This document shows positions 53,563 through 63,345 of a DNA stretch of 64,000 bases, piece by piece. The DNA is from Paraburkholderia flava. Lineage in GTDB: Bacteria > Pseudomonadota > Gammaproteobacteria > Burkholderiales > Burkholderiaceae. The stretch's first letter is position 1; each line of letters begins with the position of its first letter. Where the stretch lies: NCBI RefSeq assembly GCF_004359985.1, contig NZ_SMRO01000001.1, forward strand, positions 310,001 through 374,000, in the 5' to 3' direction. The notes beneath the pieces are model-generated. The model did no database searches, was not told the origin of the DNA, and was given only the letters and a program-made list of their open reading frames with translations. Both the position numbers and the translations under genes were made by a program.

Positions 53563-53751
53563 TCTGGCCGGTATCCGGGCTGACAGCCTCACGTCGTTGC
53601 CTTCCCGCGACTCTTGCCGCAGTGGCGTCGAACGACGTGCGCGGCTCGAAGGCCGCAGGCTGCTTACCGTTGCGGGGACAGCACAGGCTGGCGCAAAGCG
53701 CTTCCTGTTTCCCGTTTAACTGCACACGCGAGTGCGTGTGCGGGCACCAGA
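53563..53751 (-). promoter_or_regulatory. Cobalamin (B12) riboswitch
   Basis: The minus strand contains, in order, the conserved elements of the adenosylcobalamin riboswitch: a closing P1 strand TCTGG (53751-53747) followed by GGTGCC, CGGGAAACAGG, TGTCCCCGCAACGGTAAG, GCCACTG (53626-53620), GGGAAGGC, and AGCCCGGATACCGGCC, then the P1 partner CCAGA (53567-53563). Downstream short stems before cobE could form the expression platform. It would repress cobE-cobO-cobB-bluB when B12 is plentiful. Confidence 0.95.
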
Positions 53752-54367
53752 CGCGCGTACGATAGCACAGGGTTTATGCAGGCTGGTTCGCTGCGGCAGG
53801 CCAACGCGCAGTTGCCAGGCCACAAACGACGCGGCCGCGTTGCGCATGTGAATCGTGGGAGTTGCCGCAGCGAATCAAGATGGTGATGTGGTTCAAGAGC
53901 ACATCCATTCGAAAGACTTCCGCCTTTCACTGAGAGCATCGTTGTTAAGCTGAAATAAAAAATATCATGCCGCTTGCATTGGTTTTGATTTCTATCGTTG
54001 GAAATCTATTAGCCTGTTTCCCCGAGTGCCGCAATTAAAATACGTCCGATATGCTGGCGGCTTATCCATTGCCGTTCAACGTCACGAATAGCACCAATTC
54101 CCACATATATGTTATCAAAAAGCGCAGGAAATGCCGCGAGCTGCAGTGAATTACGCGTATTGCCTGTCGCGTAGCCTGTCAGTCACCGCGCCTGGGATGG
54201 TTGCCGACTTGACGTGATCCTGCTAACGCGGGGAGCATGCGCCGCTATTGAATTACGGAATAGAGAGTCAATTAGCATTTTTTAAGAACACCCCTATCTT
54301 TTCATAGAGTGCCGCTTATTATTACTATCGGAATTATATAAATCACATTATTCATTGCGAGGACATG
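53752..54367. other. AT-rich leader region of the autotransporter
   Basis: A 616-base gap between divergent transcription units. From about 53930 the base composition drops well below that of the surrounding genes, with runs such as AAATAAAAAATATC and TTATATAAATCAC near 54330. That suggests a promoter region silenced by an H-NS-type protein, or acquired DNA. No gene of reasonable quality is seen on either strand. Confidence 0.5.
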
Positions 54368-57300
54368 ATGCAAAAAGACATCCGTTACCCTCGGAGGCCT
54401 ATCCGACGCAACCGCATCTTTGTCATTCCTTTTGCCCTGAATCTATTGGCTGCAGCGATCGCGTGCTTTCCGTCAAGCAGCTTCGCGAACTGCACCACAG
54501 CCTCCAACGCGACAACCTGCGACACGACGTCGCCCAGTCCCTACACGAATACGGTGGGCCTGGGCGGCAACACAGCCTCCGGCGCCACCGTGACACTCGA
54601 TCCGAACGCGCAGATCGTAGTCACCGGCCGTAACGGCATTTCGCTTGGCAACAACGCGACCATCGCCATCAACAGTGGCGCCCAGGTCAGTGCGACGGTC
54701 AACACCGCCATCGCGGGACTCAACGGAGTGGGCGGCAACACGATCGATTTCGGCAGTAACAACACGGTGACCATTCAGCAGGGCGCAACTGTTTCAGCGA
54801 ACGGTACGGCCAGCAACGCCGAGGCAATCAATACCGTGGGCTCCGGCAATGTCATCACCAACTCCGGAACGATCAGATCCGCGAACTCGTCAGCCATCTA
54901 TTTCGATAATCTCAGCGGTTTGAACACCATAGACAACGAGGCCACGGGAGTCATCACGACCACGAGCGCATCGGGCAACGTCATTGGCTCATCGGGCAGC
55001 GCTGCTGTGCATTTCATCAACAAGGGGGCCGTCAAGGGTAATCTGGGTTTTGCCGGTGGCAATGACATACTCGACCTGTATACCGGGTCGACGATCACCG
55101 GTACCTTCAACGGCGGCGGCGGTACCAACGTCATCAATCTTTGGGGCACGGGTAGTCAGGGTCTGCCGGGCGCGATCCAGAACTTCCAGACGCTCAACAA
55201 GCAGGATACCGGCACGTGGACGCTGAGCGGTTCCATAGCCGGCGGCATGAAGGTCAACGTCAACCAGGGAACGCTGGTCCTCGACGGCAGCAATGCCGGC
55301 TTCACCGGATCTGTCACGGTAGCCGCGGCCGGCACGCTGGAGGGCGACTCCGATAGTCTTCCGCCGAGCGTCACGGACAACGGCCAGGTCCGCTTCGCCC
55401 AGACGGCCGACGGTACGTATGCGGGTGCGATCCAGGGTACGGGCGCGGTGACCAAGACGAACGGGGGAACACTGACGCTCACGGGAGCGAACACCTACAG
55501 CGGCGGGACCAGCTTCAACCAGGGCGCGGTGAAAGTCAGCACCGATGGTGCACTAGGCGCGGCGACCGGCTCGCTGACTTTCAACGGCGGCACGCTTCAG
55601 TTCGGCAACAGCTTCAATCTGGCGGCCTCGAGGGCGCTGACGCTCAACGCAGGCGGCGGCACGCTCGACACCCAGGCATTCAACACAACCGTCTCGCAAG
55701 CGATCGCCGGTAGCGGTTCGCTCACGAAGGCGGGCAGCGGTACGCTCACCCTGCTGGGGAGCAACGTCTACAGCGGGGGCACGACAATCAGCGCGGGTAC
55801 CCTTCAGCTCGGAAACGGCGGGACAACCGGAAGCATCGTCGGCAACGTGAACAATAACGGCGCGCTGGTGTTCAACAGGTCCGACGCGTTGACGCTTGAC
55901 GGGCTTCTCTCCGGTACGGGCACCGTCACCCAGTCGGGGAGCGGCACCACGATCCTGAGCGGCGCCAACAGCTACCAGGGCGCCACCAATGTGAATGCAG
56001 GTGCGCTCTACGTGAACGGCGATCAGTCGGCTGCAACCGGAGCTACCGCTGTAGCGAGCGGTGCCACGCTCGGAGGCAACGGCACCATCGGCGGCAATGT
56101 CACGGTCGCGGCCGGCGCAACCCTGTCGCCGGGCGCGCTGGGCGCTATACCAGGCACGCTGACCATCGGCGGCAATCTGAATCTCGCCGGCAACAGCAAC
56201 CTGTCCTACAGTCTCGGACAAGCCGGTGTGGCCGGCGGTGCGTACAACGATCTCGTGAACGTGCAGGGCAATCTGGTTCTCGACGGCACGCTGAATGTGG
56301 TCACTTCGCCAGGCGGATCGTTCGATACGGGCATTTATCGCGTTTTCAATTACAACGGCACGTTAACCAATAACGGACTGAGCATCGGCACCATCCCGTC
56401 GCAGAACTTCTATCTGCAGACATCGGTGAACAACCAGATCAACCTGATCAATACGAATGGCCTCACTCTCCGGTACTGGGACGGTGCAGCGGGTCCCAAA
56501 AACGACCAGGTCGTCAACGGAGGCAACGGCACCTGGCAGAACGCGAGCGGTAACGACAACTGGACCGACCTCGCCGGTGCGGTGAACGCACCGTTCACCG
56601 ATCGGGCCTTTGCGATTTTCGAAGCCGCGCCAGGTACGGTGACAGTCGACAACAGCCTCGGGCAGGTCAACGTGGGTGCGATGCAGTTCGCCAGCAACGG
56701 GTACGTCGTACAGGGGGAGAACCTGACGCTCGCCGGTACCGTCGCCGACCCTGGACACACGGAGATCCGCGTCGGCGACGGGGCATCCGACGGGGCCGCC
56801 GATTTCGCGACCATCAACGCGGTCCTGGTCGGCAACTCCACGCTCGTGAAAACAGACCTCGGCACGCTGGTACTGAACGGGGCGAACACCTATATCGGCG
56901 GCACGCAGTTCGACGGTGGCACGATACAGATATCTGCTGATCACAATCTGGGCGACGCCGCCGGCGCATTGACCTTCGATGGAGGCGGTCTGCGAACGAC
57001 ATCCAGCCTTGCCCTCAGCCGTGCGATCACGCTCGACGCTGGTGGTGGCACGCTCGCCCCGGACGCAGACACCACGCTGACGGTGAGTTCAGTCATTGGA
57101 GGCACCGGCTCGCTGACGCAGAACGGCGCCGGCAGCACGGTACTCACCAGCGACAGCACGTACGCAGGCGGCACCCGCATCAATACCGGCACGTTGCAAC
57201 TGGGCAATGGAGGCACGACGGGCAGCATCGCGGGCAATGTGGCCAACAACGGCACGCTGGTGTTCGATCGCTCTGACGTCTCGTCTTTTACCGGTGCAAT

Positions 57301-59041
57301 TTCCGGCACAGGAGGCGTGCGCCAGGCCGGCACCGGCACTACCGTACTGACTGCCGCAAATACCTACTCAGGAATCACGCAGGTCGACACCGGCGCACTG
57401 GCGATCGGCGATGCGGCGCATGCAGACGCCGCACTGGCAGGCGGTGCCGTGCAGGTGGCGAACGGCGCCACGCTGGGCGGGTACGGCAGCATCACCGGTA
57501 ACGTAACGAACGACGGCACGATTGCGGTCGCGAATGCACTGCCGACCTTCGCGAGTAATGGAACCGGCAATTTCCGGATCAGCGGCAATCTGACCAATGC
57601 CGGACTCGTGCAGCTTGGGGGCAGCAGCATCGGCAACGCGCTGACAGTTGCGGGCAACTACGCCGGCCAGAACGCAACGATTGCATTGAACACGTTTCTA
57701 GCAGGCGACGGCGCGCCGTCGGACCGGCTGGTTGTCAGTGGAGGAACGGCGAGCGGTTCGAGCACGCTCAAGGTAACGAACGTCGGCGGGCCTGGTGCGC
57801 AGACGACAGGCGACGGCATCACGGTCGTACAGGCGACGAACGGTGCCACGACGGGCGCAGACACGTTCACGCTGGCGGGCGGCACCGTCAGCGCAGGCGC
57901 CTACGCGTACTACCTGGCGAAGGGCGGGACATCGGGCGGCACGGGCGAGAGCTGGTATCTGCGCAACACGGTTCCGTCGAAGCCCACCACCGGTACGGAG
58001 CCGCCGGTCGTCGCAGCGGACGGAACGCCGAAGCCGCTCGCGGAAGCGGTCGCCGATGCCGGTTCTTCGGGTGAGAGTCCCGTACCGGTTTATCGTCCCG
58101 AAGTGCCGTTGTATGCAGAGGCACCCGCCGTCGCACGACAGTTGGGATTACTGCAGATCGATACCTTCCACGATCGCCAGGGCGACCAGGGATTGCTGAC
58201 CGAAACAGGTTCCGTGCCGGCATCGTGGGCGCGCGCATGGGGCGGTCACAGCAACATCAGTCAAGGGGGCGACGTCAAGCCGGCATTCGACGGCACCGTG
58301 TGGGGCACGCAGGTCGGCCAGGACATGTACGCGAACAGCGATGCGCGCGGCAACCGCAATCACTACGGTTTCTTGCTGGGTTTCTCGCACGCGGTCGGCG
58401 ACGTCAGCGGCCTCGCACTGGGGCAGCCCGGTCTGGGTGTGGGATCGCTGCAGGTCAGCACGTACGACGCGGGCGGTTACTGGACGCACATCGGTTCGGG
58501 CGGGTGGTACACCGATGCAGTCGCGATGGGCAGCGTACTGAGCGTGCGCACGCACTCGAGCGGCGGATCGAATGCTTCCACGAATGGCGGCGCGTTTACC
58601 GGTTCGGTCGAAGCCGGACTACCCATCGCGCTGGGCTACGGATTGACGCTCGAGCCGCAGGCGCAACTGGTGTGGCAATGGCTGTCGCTGGATCGATTCA
58701 ACGACGGAATCTCGGACGTCACGTGGAACAACGGGAATACTTTCCTGGCGCGGATCGGCGCACGGCTGCAACGGGCGTTCGACGTGGGCGGGGTCGCGTG
58801 GAAACCGTATCTTCGGTTGAACGTGCTACGGTCGTTCGGTGCCAATGACGCGACGACCTTCGGTGCGACCACGACACTCGATACCCACGTCGGGCAAACG
58901 GACGGGCAGATCGGTGCGGGCGTGACCGCTCAATTGACGAAGCGCGGCAGCGTGTATGCCGCGGTCAGTTACCTGACGAACCTCGGTGGCGAACACCAGC
59001 GCACGATTACCGGCAACGCCGGTGTGCGGTGGGCCTGGTAG
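54368..59041 (+). CDS. Type Va autotransporter with PATR-repeat passenger
   Basis: A 1557-residue surface protein. A basic, extended signal peptide (IRRNRIFVIPFALNLLAAAI ending SSFA) precedes a beta-helical passenger of about 1240 residues rich in Gly, Asn, Thr and Ala. At least six autotransporter-associated strand repeats of the form 'G-G-L-x-K-x-G-x-G-T-L-x-L-x-G-x-N-x-Y-x-G-G-T' begin near residues 358, 452, 518, 822, 915 and 981. The last 275 residues form the outer-membrane beta-barrel (ARAWGGHSNISQGGDVKPAF to the terminal NAGVRWAW). The only clear Cys pair follows the signal. ATG 54368 suits GCGAGG better than ATG 54365. Adhesin or aggregation factor is the likely role. Confidence 0.92.
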   Translation: MQKDIRYPRRPIRRNRIFVIPFALNLLAAAIACFPSSSFANCTTASNATTCDTTSPSPYTNTVGLGGNTASGATVTLDPNAQIVVTGRNGISLGNNATIAINSGAQVSATVNTAIAGLNGVGGNTIDFGSNNTVTIQQGATVSANGTASNAEAINTVGSGNVITNSGTIRSANSSAIYFDNLSGLNTIDNEATGVITTTSASGNVIGSSGSAAVHFINKGAVKGNLGFAGGNDILDLYTGSTITGTFNGGGGTNVINLWGTGSQGLPGAIQNFQTLNKQDTGTWTLSGSIAGGMKVNVNQGTLVLDGSNAGFTGSVTVAAAGTLEGDSDSLPPSVTDNGQVRFAQTADGTYAGAIQGTGAVTKTNGGTLTLTGANTYSGGTSFNQGAVKVSTDGALGAATGSLTFNGGTLQFGNSFNLAASRALTLNAGGGTLDTQAFNTTVSQAIAGSGSLTKAGSGTLTLLGSNVYSGGTTISAGTLQLGNGGTTGSIVGNVNNNGALVFNRSDALTLDGLLSGTGTVTQSGSGTTILSGANSYQGATNVNAGALYVNGDQSAATGATAVASGATLGGNGTIGGNVTVAAGATLSPGALGAIPGTLTIGGNLNLAGNSNLSYSLGQAGVAGGAYNDLVNVQGNLVLDGTLNVVTSPGGSFDTGIYRVFNYNGTLTNNGLSIGTIPSQNFYLQTSVNNQINLINTNGLTLRYWDGAAGPKNDQVVNGGNGTWQNASGNDNWTDLAGAVNAPFTDRAFAIFEAAPGTVTVDNSLGQVNVGAMQFASNGYVVQGENLTLAGTVADPGHTEIRVGDGASDGAADFATINAVLVGNSTLVKTDLGTLVLNGANTYIGGTQFDGGTIQISADHNLGDAAGALTFDGGGLRTTSSLALSRAITLDAGGGTLAPDADTTLTVSSVIGGTGSLTQNGAGSTVLTSDSTYAGGTRINTGTLQLGNGGTTGSIAGNVANNGTLVFDRSDVSSFTGAISGTGGVRQAGTGTTVLTAANTYSGITQVDTGALAIGDAAHADAALAGGAVQVANGATLGGYGSITGNVTNDGTIAVANALPTFASNGTGNFRISGNLTNAGLVQLGGSSIGNALTVAGNYAGQNATIALNTFLAGDGAPSDRLVVSGGTASGSSTLKVTNVGGPGAQTTGDGITVVQATNGATTGADTFTLAGGTVSAGAYAYYLAKGGTSGGTGESWYLRNTVPSKPTTGTEPPVVAADGTPKPLAEAVADAGSSGESPVPVYRPEVPLYAEAPAVARQLGLLQIDTFHDRQGDQGLLTETGSVPASWARAWGGHSNISQGGDVKPAFDGTVWGTQVGQDMYANSDARGNRNHYGFLLGFSHAVGDVSGLALGQPGLGVGSLQVSTYDAGGYWTHIGSGGWYTDAVAMGSVLSVRTHSSGGSNASTNGGAFTGSVEAGLPIALGYGLTLEPQAQLVWQWLSLDRFNDGISDVTWNNGNTFLARIGARLQRAFDVGGVAWKPYLRLNVLRSFGANDATTFGATTTLDTHVGQTDGQIGAGVTAQLTKRGSVYAAVSYLTNLGGEHQRTITGNAGVRWAW

Positions 59042-59155
59042 GGTGTCGTCAAACGAAGACGCTGATCCGACGCAGCGTGAAGGCGGTGACGGGTGCGCCT
59101 TCGCGCGAAGGTTGTGGAGTGTCGAGCGAATTGAGTGGAAGCTGCGTCGCGTTGG

Positions 59156-59203
59156 GATGCTATGCGCGCTGTCGATGAACATCGTCAATCGCGACATAGC
59201 ATC
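59156..59203. terminator. Nested hairpin between convergent genes
   Basis: GATGCTATG-CGCG (59156-59168) pairs with CGCG-A-CATAGCATC (59190-59203), with an inner CGATG-AA-CATCG stem. It lies between the autotransporter stop and the convergent DUF3857 gene and would serve both directions. No T-tract is seen. Confidence 0.55.
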
Positions 59204-59247
59204 ACGGACGCGTTTCACAGCCGGATGGATCGGGCTTCCCCCAATTC

Positions 59248-61131
59248 TCAATAAACCAGCTGCGTCCTCAAATCCCGCTTCACCGCCCGCGCAAACTGCC
59301 GGAACGCCGGATACTGCGCCGGTTCGATCAACGGTCCCGACGCGCTGAGCACGAGCGTGCGCGTCACCGTGATCGTCGATCCTTCGGTTCGATAAAGCGA
59401 CGTGTAGCGGCCGAACGGCGACTCGATGTCGGCCGGCTTCGGCAGTTGCGGGATGCGGATGCCGTCCGGCAACGTGATCGCGGTCGTCTCGGCCAGGTGC
59501 TGAGCGACGAACGGTATCGCGAAGGTTCGCGTCTCCGGGCTGGCCACGTCGAACACCGCGCCGATGTTGCTGAAGCTGCCCAAACCGAGCGGCACGCGGA
59601 TCGCGCCGGGCCCTGGAAACTGTGCGTAGTCGGGCAGCACGAACTGCGAGTCGTAGTCGAAAGGTTTGCTCAGATCCTGCACGTTGTCGTGACGATAGTC
59701 GCCGGTGCCGTCCTGGCCGGTCAGCGTGAGGATGCGAGCGGCGACCTGTGTTTCGAGGCCGGGCCGTATCGACGCGAACAGTTGTCGCGCGTACCAGTCG
59801 AACACGCCGGTGCTGTCGATGTGCGCGGTGCCGGTTGCGTTGCCGTCGCGGTCCAGCATGATGCGTGTCGTAACGGTCACGCGCGCGTTGTCCGGCGTCG
59901 CGAGCGGCAGACGTTCCACGCGCGCGCTGCCGGTGCCGTCGTCGGTGACGAGCGCCTGTTTGCCGAGCAACGTCGGCGGCAGGACGCCGAAGCGTGCGGT
60001 GCCGGTCGTCGAATCGACGAACAGCTTGAAAGCCGGCAGATACGTGATCGCGTGATCGAACACGCCGACCGGATCGGCCGCCGTCGGCAGCCAGTACGTG
60101 TTCCCGGCATTGACGAGCACCGGCGCACTGGCGATACCCTTCGCGGCCAGCAGCGCTTCGAGCAGCGCGACGTGATCCTTGCAGTCGCCGTAAGCCGCCG
60201 ACAGGATCGTGTCCGCATCGTGCGGCACGACGCCGCCGAAGCCGAAGTAGATCGCCACGTAGCGGATGTGCGTGCTGACCCAGTCGTACAAAATCTCGGC
60301 CTGTTGACGTGGATCGCTTACGCCTTTGGTGAGTTGATCGGCGAGTGCCTGCACGGCGGGCGTCACCGCCGACTTCGGACGTGCGCGTTGCTGGTACGCG
60401 GCGGCGACGGCTGCAAAATCGGTAAACGAACTGATCGATACACGCGGGCTGTGATCGGCGACGCTGATGGAATCCAGTTCCGGCGCGCGGGCGGGGCGCT
60501 TCGTCAATGTCCATTGCCACTGCTGCATGTTCGCACCACCGGCATCGGTGCTGCCGACGCGACCGCCATCCAGATCGACCGCATCGACATGCAGCGGCAG
60601 TGCAGCCGGCGCGTGCACGGTAAGACGCATCGAATCGCGCGGAATACGGTCGGAGAAATATTCGGTCGCCGCGAACTGGCCGGGGAAGAGCGCCCGCTTC
60701 TGCGTGCGGCGATAGTGCAGCGTCAGCGTCGCGCCTACCGTCACGCCGGGGAACACCACGACTTTTACCTTGTTGTCGTCGAACATCGGCGCTTGCGCAC
60801 CCTGTGCGCTCTGCTGCTCGAGGATCTGCCCGGGCGCGACGTCGATCCGTTTGCCGGCGGGTGTCGTCACATACGCTTCTTCGATGTCGAGCCGCTGCAG
60901 CGACGTGCTGTAGCTGAGCGAAACCTGTCCGTCTTCTTTCACGCCTTGCTCGGTCTCAATCCGGAACGACTCGGCGACCGTTTTAACGAAGGTGCCGTCG
61001 GCGTTGATCGTGTAATCGATGTCGTTGGACAGGCTCGTGATGTTTGGCTGCGACGTCGCAGCCTGCGCGTGGATACACAGGCCGACAAGACTCGTTACTC
61101 CAGCGACACACAGCTTCCGGAACATGGGCAT
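59248..61131 (-). CDS. DUF3857/transglutaminase-like exported protein
   Basis: A 627-residue protein with a signal peptide (MFRKLCVAGVTSLVGLCIHA). A DUF3857 domain follows (about 30-220; DYTINADGTFVKTVAESFRI and PGVTVGATLTLHYRRTQKRA), then a transglutaminase-like core (about 280-400) with the Cys in ILSAAYGDCKDHVALLEALL, the His in GVFDHAITYLPAFK and the Asp in LFVDSTTG. A C-terminal beta-rich domain ends the protein. Such proteins lie in the periplasm of many Gram-negatives and their substrates are unknown. ATG 61131 or 61125 are both possible. It lies 133 bases after speD on the same strand and may be transcribed with that cassette. Confidence 0.85.
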   Translation of the reverse strand: MPMFRKLCVAGVTSLVGLCIHAQAATSQPNITSLSNDIDYTINADGTFVKTVAESFRIETEQGVKEDGQVSLSYSTSLQRLDIEEAYVTTPAGKRIDVAPGQILEQQSAQGAQAPMFDDNKVKVVVFPGVTVGATLTLHYRRTQKRALFPGQFAATEYFSDRIPRDSMRLTVHAPAALPLHVDAVDLDGGRVGSTDAGGANMQQWQWTLTKRPARAPELDSISVADHSPRVSISSFTDFAAVAAAYQQRARPKSAVTPAVQALADQLTKGVSDPRQQAEILYDWVSTHIRYVAIYFGFGGVVPHDADTILSAAYGDCKDHVALLEALLAAKGIASAPVLVNAGNTYWLPTAADPVGVFDHAITYLPAFKLFVDSTTGTARFGVLPPTLLGKQALVTDDGTGSARVERLPLATPDNARVTVTTRIMLDRDGNATGTAHIDSTGVFDWYARQLFASIRPGLETQVAARILTLTGQDGTGDYRHDNVQDLSKPFDYDSQFVLPDYAQFPGPGAIRVPLGLGSFSNIGAVFDVASPETRTFAIPFVAQHLAETTAITLPDGIRIPQLPKPADIESPFGRYTSLYRTEGSTITVTRTLVLSASGPLIEPAQYPAFRQFARAVKRDLRTQLVY

Positions 61132-61264
61132 GGCGATTTCACATTTAACTGCAGAGGGAAGGGAGATTTCTGCGCTGCGTCCATTCGATACAAGCGATGG
61201 ACGCGCAAGTCTACCGCTATCGCTTTTTGCTGTGCGTCGTGAAACGTAATCCGCCGAATGCGGA

Positions 61265-61654
61265 TCAGCGGCCACGCCGCTGTGAATGCAGTTCAACGCG
61301 TCCCGCCCGTAGCGCGTGCGCAATGTGGTCGATCGCATCGTGCGGCCTGGCATGTCCGCACATGAACGCATCCAGTGCGGCGAATCCGTGTTCGGGCCAT
61401 GTGTGGATCGTGATGTGCGATTCCGCGAGCAGAACGACACCCGTTACGCCATGCTCGCCGCCGAAGTGTCTGAACGACGACGACAGCACCGTCGCACCCG
61501 CGAGACGCGCGGCTTCGACGAGCAAGGTCTCGAGCGCATCGGCGTCGCGCAACATCGACGGATCGACGTCGTGAAGATCGGCGAGTACATGAAGTCCGAC
61601 CGCATCGGGCGGCTCGACCGCGCAAGACTCACGAAGCGATTCGGCGCGGCTCAC
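61265..61654 (-). CDS. speD: S-adenosylmethionine decarboxylase proenzyme (class 1B)
   Basis: This pyruvoyl enzyme makes decarboxylated AdoMet, the aminopropyl donor for spermidine. The 129-residue protein has the prokaryotic small-proenzyme form: GLHVLADLHDVDPSMLRD, then the self-cleavage site in LLAESHITIHTWPEHGFAAL, where the Ser becomes pyruvoyl, and the Cys in DAFMCGHARP. The start is taken as GTG 61654, whose GTGA overlaps the stop of the 46-residue upstream gene; ATG 61705 is an alternative. No aminopropyltransferase gene is beside it. The cassette partners suggest an envelope role. Confidence 0.9.
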   Translation of the reverse strand: MSRAESLRESCAVEPPDAVGLHVLADLHDVDPSMLRDADALETLLVEAARLAGATVLSSSFRHFGGEHGVTGVVLLAESHITIHTWPEHGFAALDAFMCGHARPHDAIDHIAHALRAGRVELHSQRRGR

Positions 61655-61791
61655 TTGTGCGACCCATACGACGAATAACCGCCGCGCGCCGACGAGCCAC
61701 CCCATCCGGAGCCGCCCAGACCCGGATGCATCGAACAGCTGAAAAGGACGACCACGACGATGCTATAGATCGCATACAGGACGTGTTTCAT
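61651..61791 (-). CDS. 46-residue Gly-rich membrane peptide or lipopeptide
   Basis: ATG 61791 overlaps the DUF4178 gene's stop (ATGA) and the stop overlaps speD's GTG (GTGA), so the short gene is locked between them. The peptide has one hydrophobic segment (YAIYSIVVVVLFSCS) and a Gly/Ser/Tyr tail (PGLGGSGWGGSSARGGYSSY). VLFSC resembles a lipobox, although Phe at -2 is unusual. The operonic packing makes it a real gene despite its size; no family is known to me. Confidence 0.7.
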   Translation of the reverse strand: MKHVLYAIYSIVVVVLFSCSMHPGLGGSGWGGSSARGGYSSYGSHK

Positions 61792-63338
61792 TTGTTCTGC
61801 CCCGAGCGGATCGACGAGTCGAACTTGCCGGCCAGCAGCGGCGGCAGCCAGATCGCCAGCAGCGGCAGAACAAGGATGATGAACCGGTCTTCGTCGAACA
61901 CGACGTCGAGATTGAACACGGCCAGCATGATCGAGAACGCCCACGGCATGATGCCGAAGCCGCCGACCTTGCCGGGGCTACCGCTTGCGTCAAGTTTCCG
62001 GTTGGCGACTGCTGCGGCAAGACCGGTCGAGCCGGCCAGCTCCGGCTTGCCGAACTGCTCCGCGAGCGTGCTCGCCGGCACGCGCGTGGCCTGCGACCAC
62101 ACCAGTTCTTCGGCATTCGACTCGGAGGTCAGCCGGCTATTGGGTGTCCACTCGTAGTCGATAACAGTCACGCGGTCGCCGACCTTAGCCTGCCAGTTGA
62201 ACGCACCGGCCGCGTAGACGATTTCCGACTGATACGGCTCACCCTTGCGATAGTTCCTGCCGCGGAAGCGGACATGCAATGCATCGGGTGTCGACGGCCA
62301 TTCGTTGAGCACCTGCACGCGATCCCAGCCTTCGTCGCTATGCACGAGCCAGAGCAGTCCGTGTACCGCGTGATACAGCAGATACTCGTCCCATGTCCAG
62401 CCGTGTCCACTGTCGCGGCAGCGTGTCAGACCCAACACGGTGTATTTGACGGAGTCGAACGTGGCCGTATCGCCGAGCGCAAGCGCGGTCTTGACGCTGT
62501 CCACCTGGCGTTGCTTCGCGAACACCGCGGCCTCTTTACCCGAGCAATCGATGCCGGTGTGGCAGGTGCCGCACGTCACGTAGTCGGCCATACCCGCGAC
62601 GAACGAGATCGACGCGCCGCAACCCGGACACGTGAACGGTACGGCGTCGCCGCGATATCGTCCCGCCGCTTCGCGAATTTCCGACTCGCTGCGCAGCCCC
62701 TGGCACGCAAGCTCTTCCAGTTCGATAGCCAAACCGCGATAGACGACAGGACGGCCTGCGCTGCCCACGTCGCTCACATCGCCCACGTCGGAATAATCGA
62801 GCGTCGCGAACGCATCGTTGAGCCGGCAGTCCGCGACTTTCGCGGTCCAGCCGTCGCCGACCCTGAACGGCAATTCCCCTTCGCCGCCGTTGCATTGCGC
62901 GGTGCGAATGTCCGATGCCTGGTACGTCAACTCGCCGAGGCGGACCGGCATGCCGGGCGTGAGTGCGCCGAACTCAGGAATCGTCGCCTGCGACGATAGC
63001 GCGTCGTCGCGCATCGTGACGACGTACTGGCCCGACGCATCGGACAGCCATGCGTCGGTGCCGTCGTGGCGGGACACGTACCACTCGTTCCAGTATCCGG
63101 CGCGGTAGCGCAACTGGATGCGGCCGATGACCGTGAACCCGACGCCCTGGTAAAGGCCGGTGACGCCGAGGCGGATCGGCGAGTAGTCTTCGAGCGCTTC
63201 GGTCATCGTGCCGATGCGCTCGAGTGCGTCCCCGTTCTTCAGAACTGTGCTGCGGCAGAACGAACACACCGCCATCACAGCCGCGGCGGACTTGAATTCG
63301 ACGTCCGCGCCGCATTGCGGACAGGAGAATCGAAACAT
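61788..63338 (-). CDS. DUF4178 protein with zinc ribbons
   Basis: A 516-residue protein beginning with a zinc ribbon (SCPQCGADVEFKSAAAVMAV then CSFCRSTV). A first DUF4178 domain follows (about 50-190; LGVTGLYQGVGFTVIGRIQL then WNEWYVSRHDGTDAWLSDAS), then a second zinc ribbon (FTCPGCGASISF and VTCGTCHTGIDC), a second DUF4178 domain (about 290-440; YTVLGLTRCRDSGHGWTWDE) and a C-terminal membrane segment (FIILVLPLLAIWLPPLLAG). The family's role is unproven, but it repeatedly occurs with SPFH or PspA-like proteins and SpeD. It starts seven bases after the SPFH gene's stop. Confidence 0.88.
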   Translation of the reverse strand: MFRFSCPQCGADVEFKSAAAVMAVCSFCRSTVLKNGDALERIGTMTEALEDYSPIRLGVTGLYQGVGFTVIGRIQLRYRAGYWNEWYVSRHDGTDAWLSDASGQYVVTMRDDALSSQATIPEFGALTPGMPVRLGELTYQASDIRTAQCNGGEGELPFRVGDGWTAKVADCRLNDAFATLDYSDVGDVSDVGSAGRPVVYRGLAIELEELACQGLRSESEIREAAGRYRGDAVPFTCPGCGASISFVAGMADYVTCGTCHTGIDCSGKEAAVFAKQRQVDSVKTALALGDTATFDSVKYTVLGLTRCRDSGHGWTWDEYLLYHAVHGLLWLVHSDEGWDRVQVLNEWPSTPDALHVRFRGRNYRKGEPYQSEIVYAAGAFNWQAKVGDRVTVIDYEWTPNSRLTSESNAEELVWSQATRVPASTLAEQFGKPELAGSTGLAAAVANRKLDASGSPGKVGGFGIMPWAFSIMLAVFNLDVVFDEDRFIILVLPLLAIWLPPLLAGKFDSSIRSGQNK

Positions 63339-63345
63339 GAAGTAA

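Noticed and set aside
54365..59041. Repeats in the autotransporter considered as a CRISPR or satellite array
   Set aside because: They are in-frame protein strand repeats of variable length with no constant DNA repeat or spacers.
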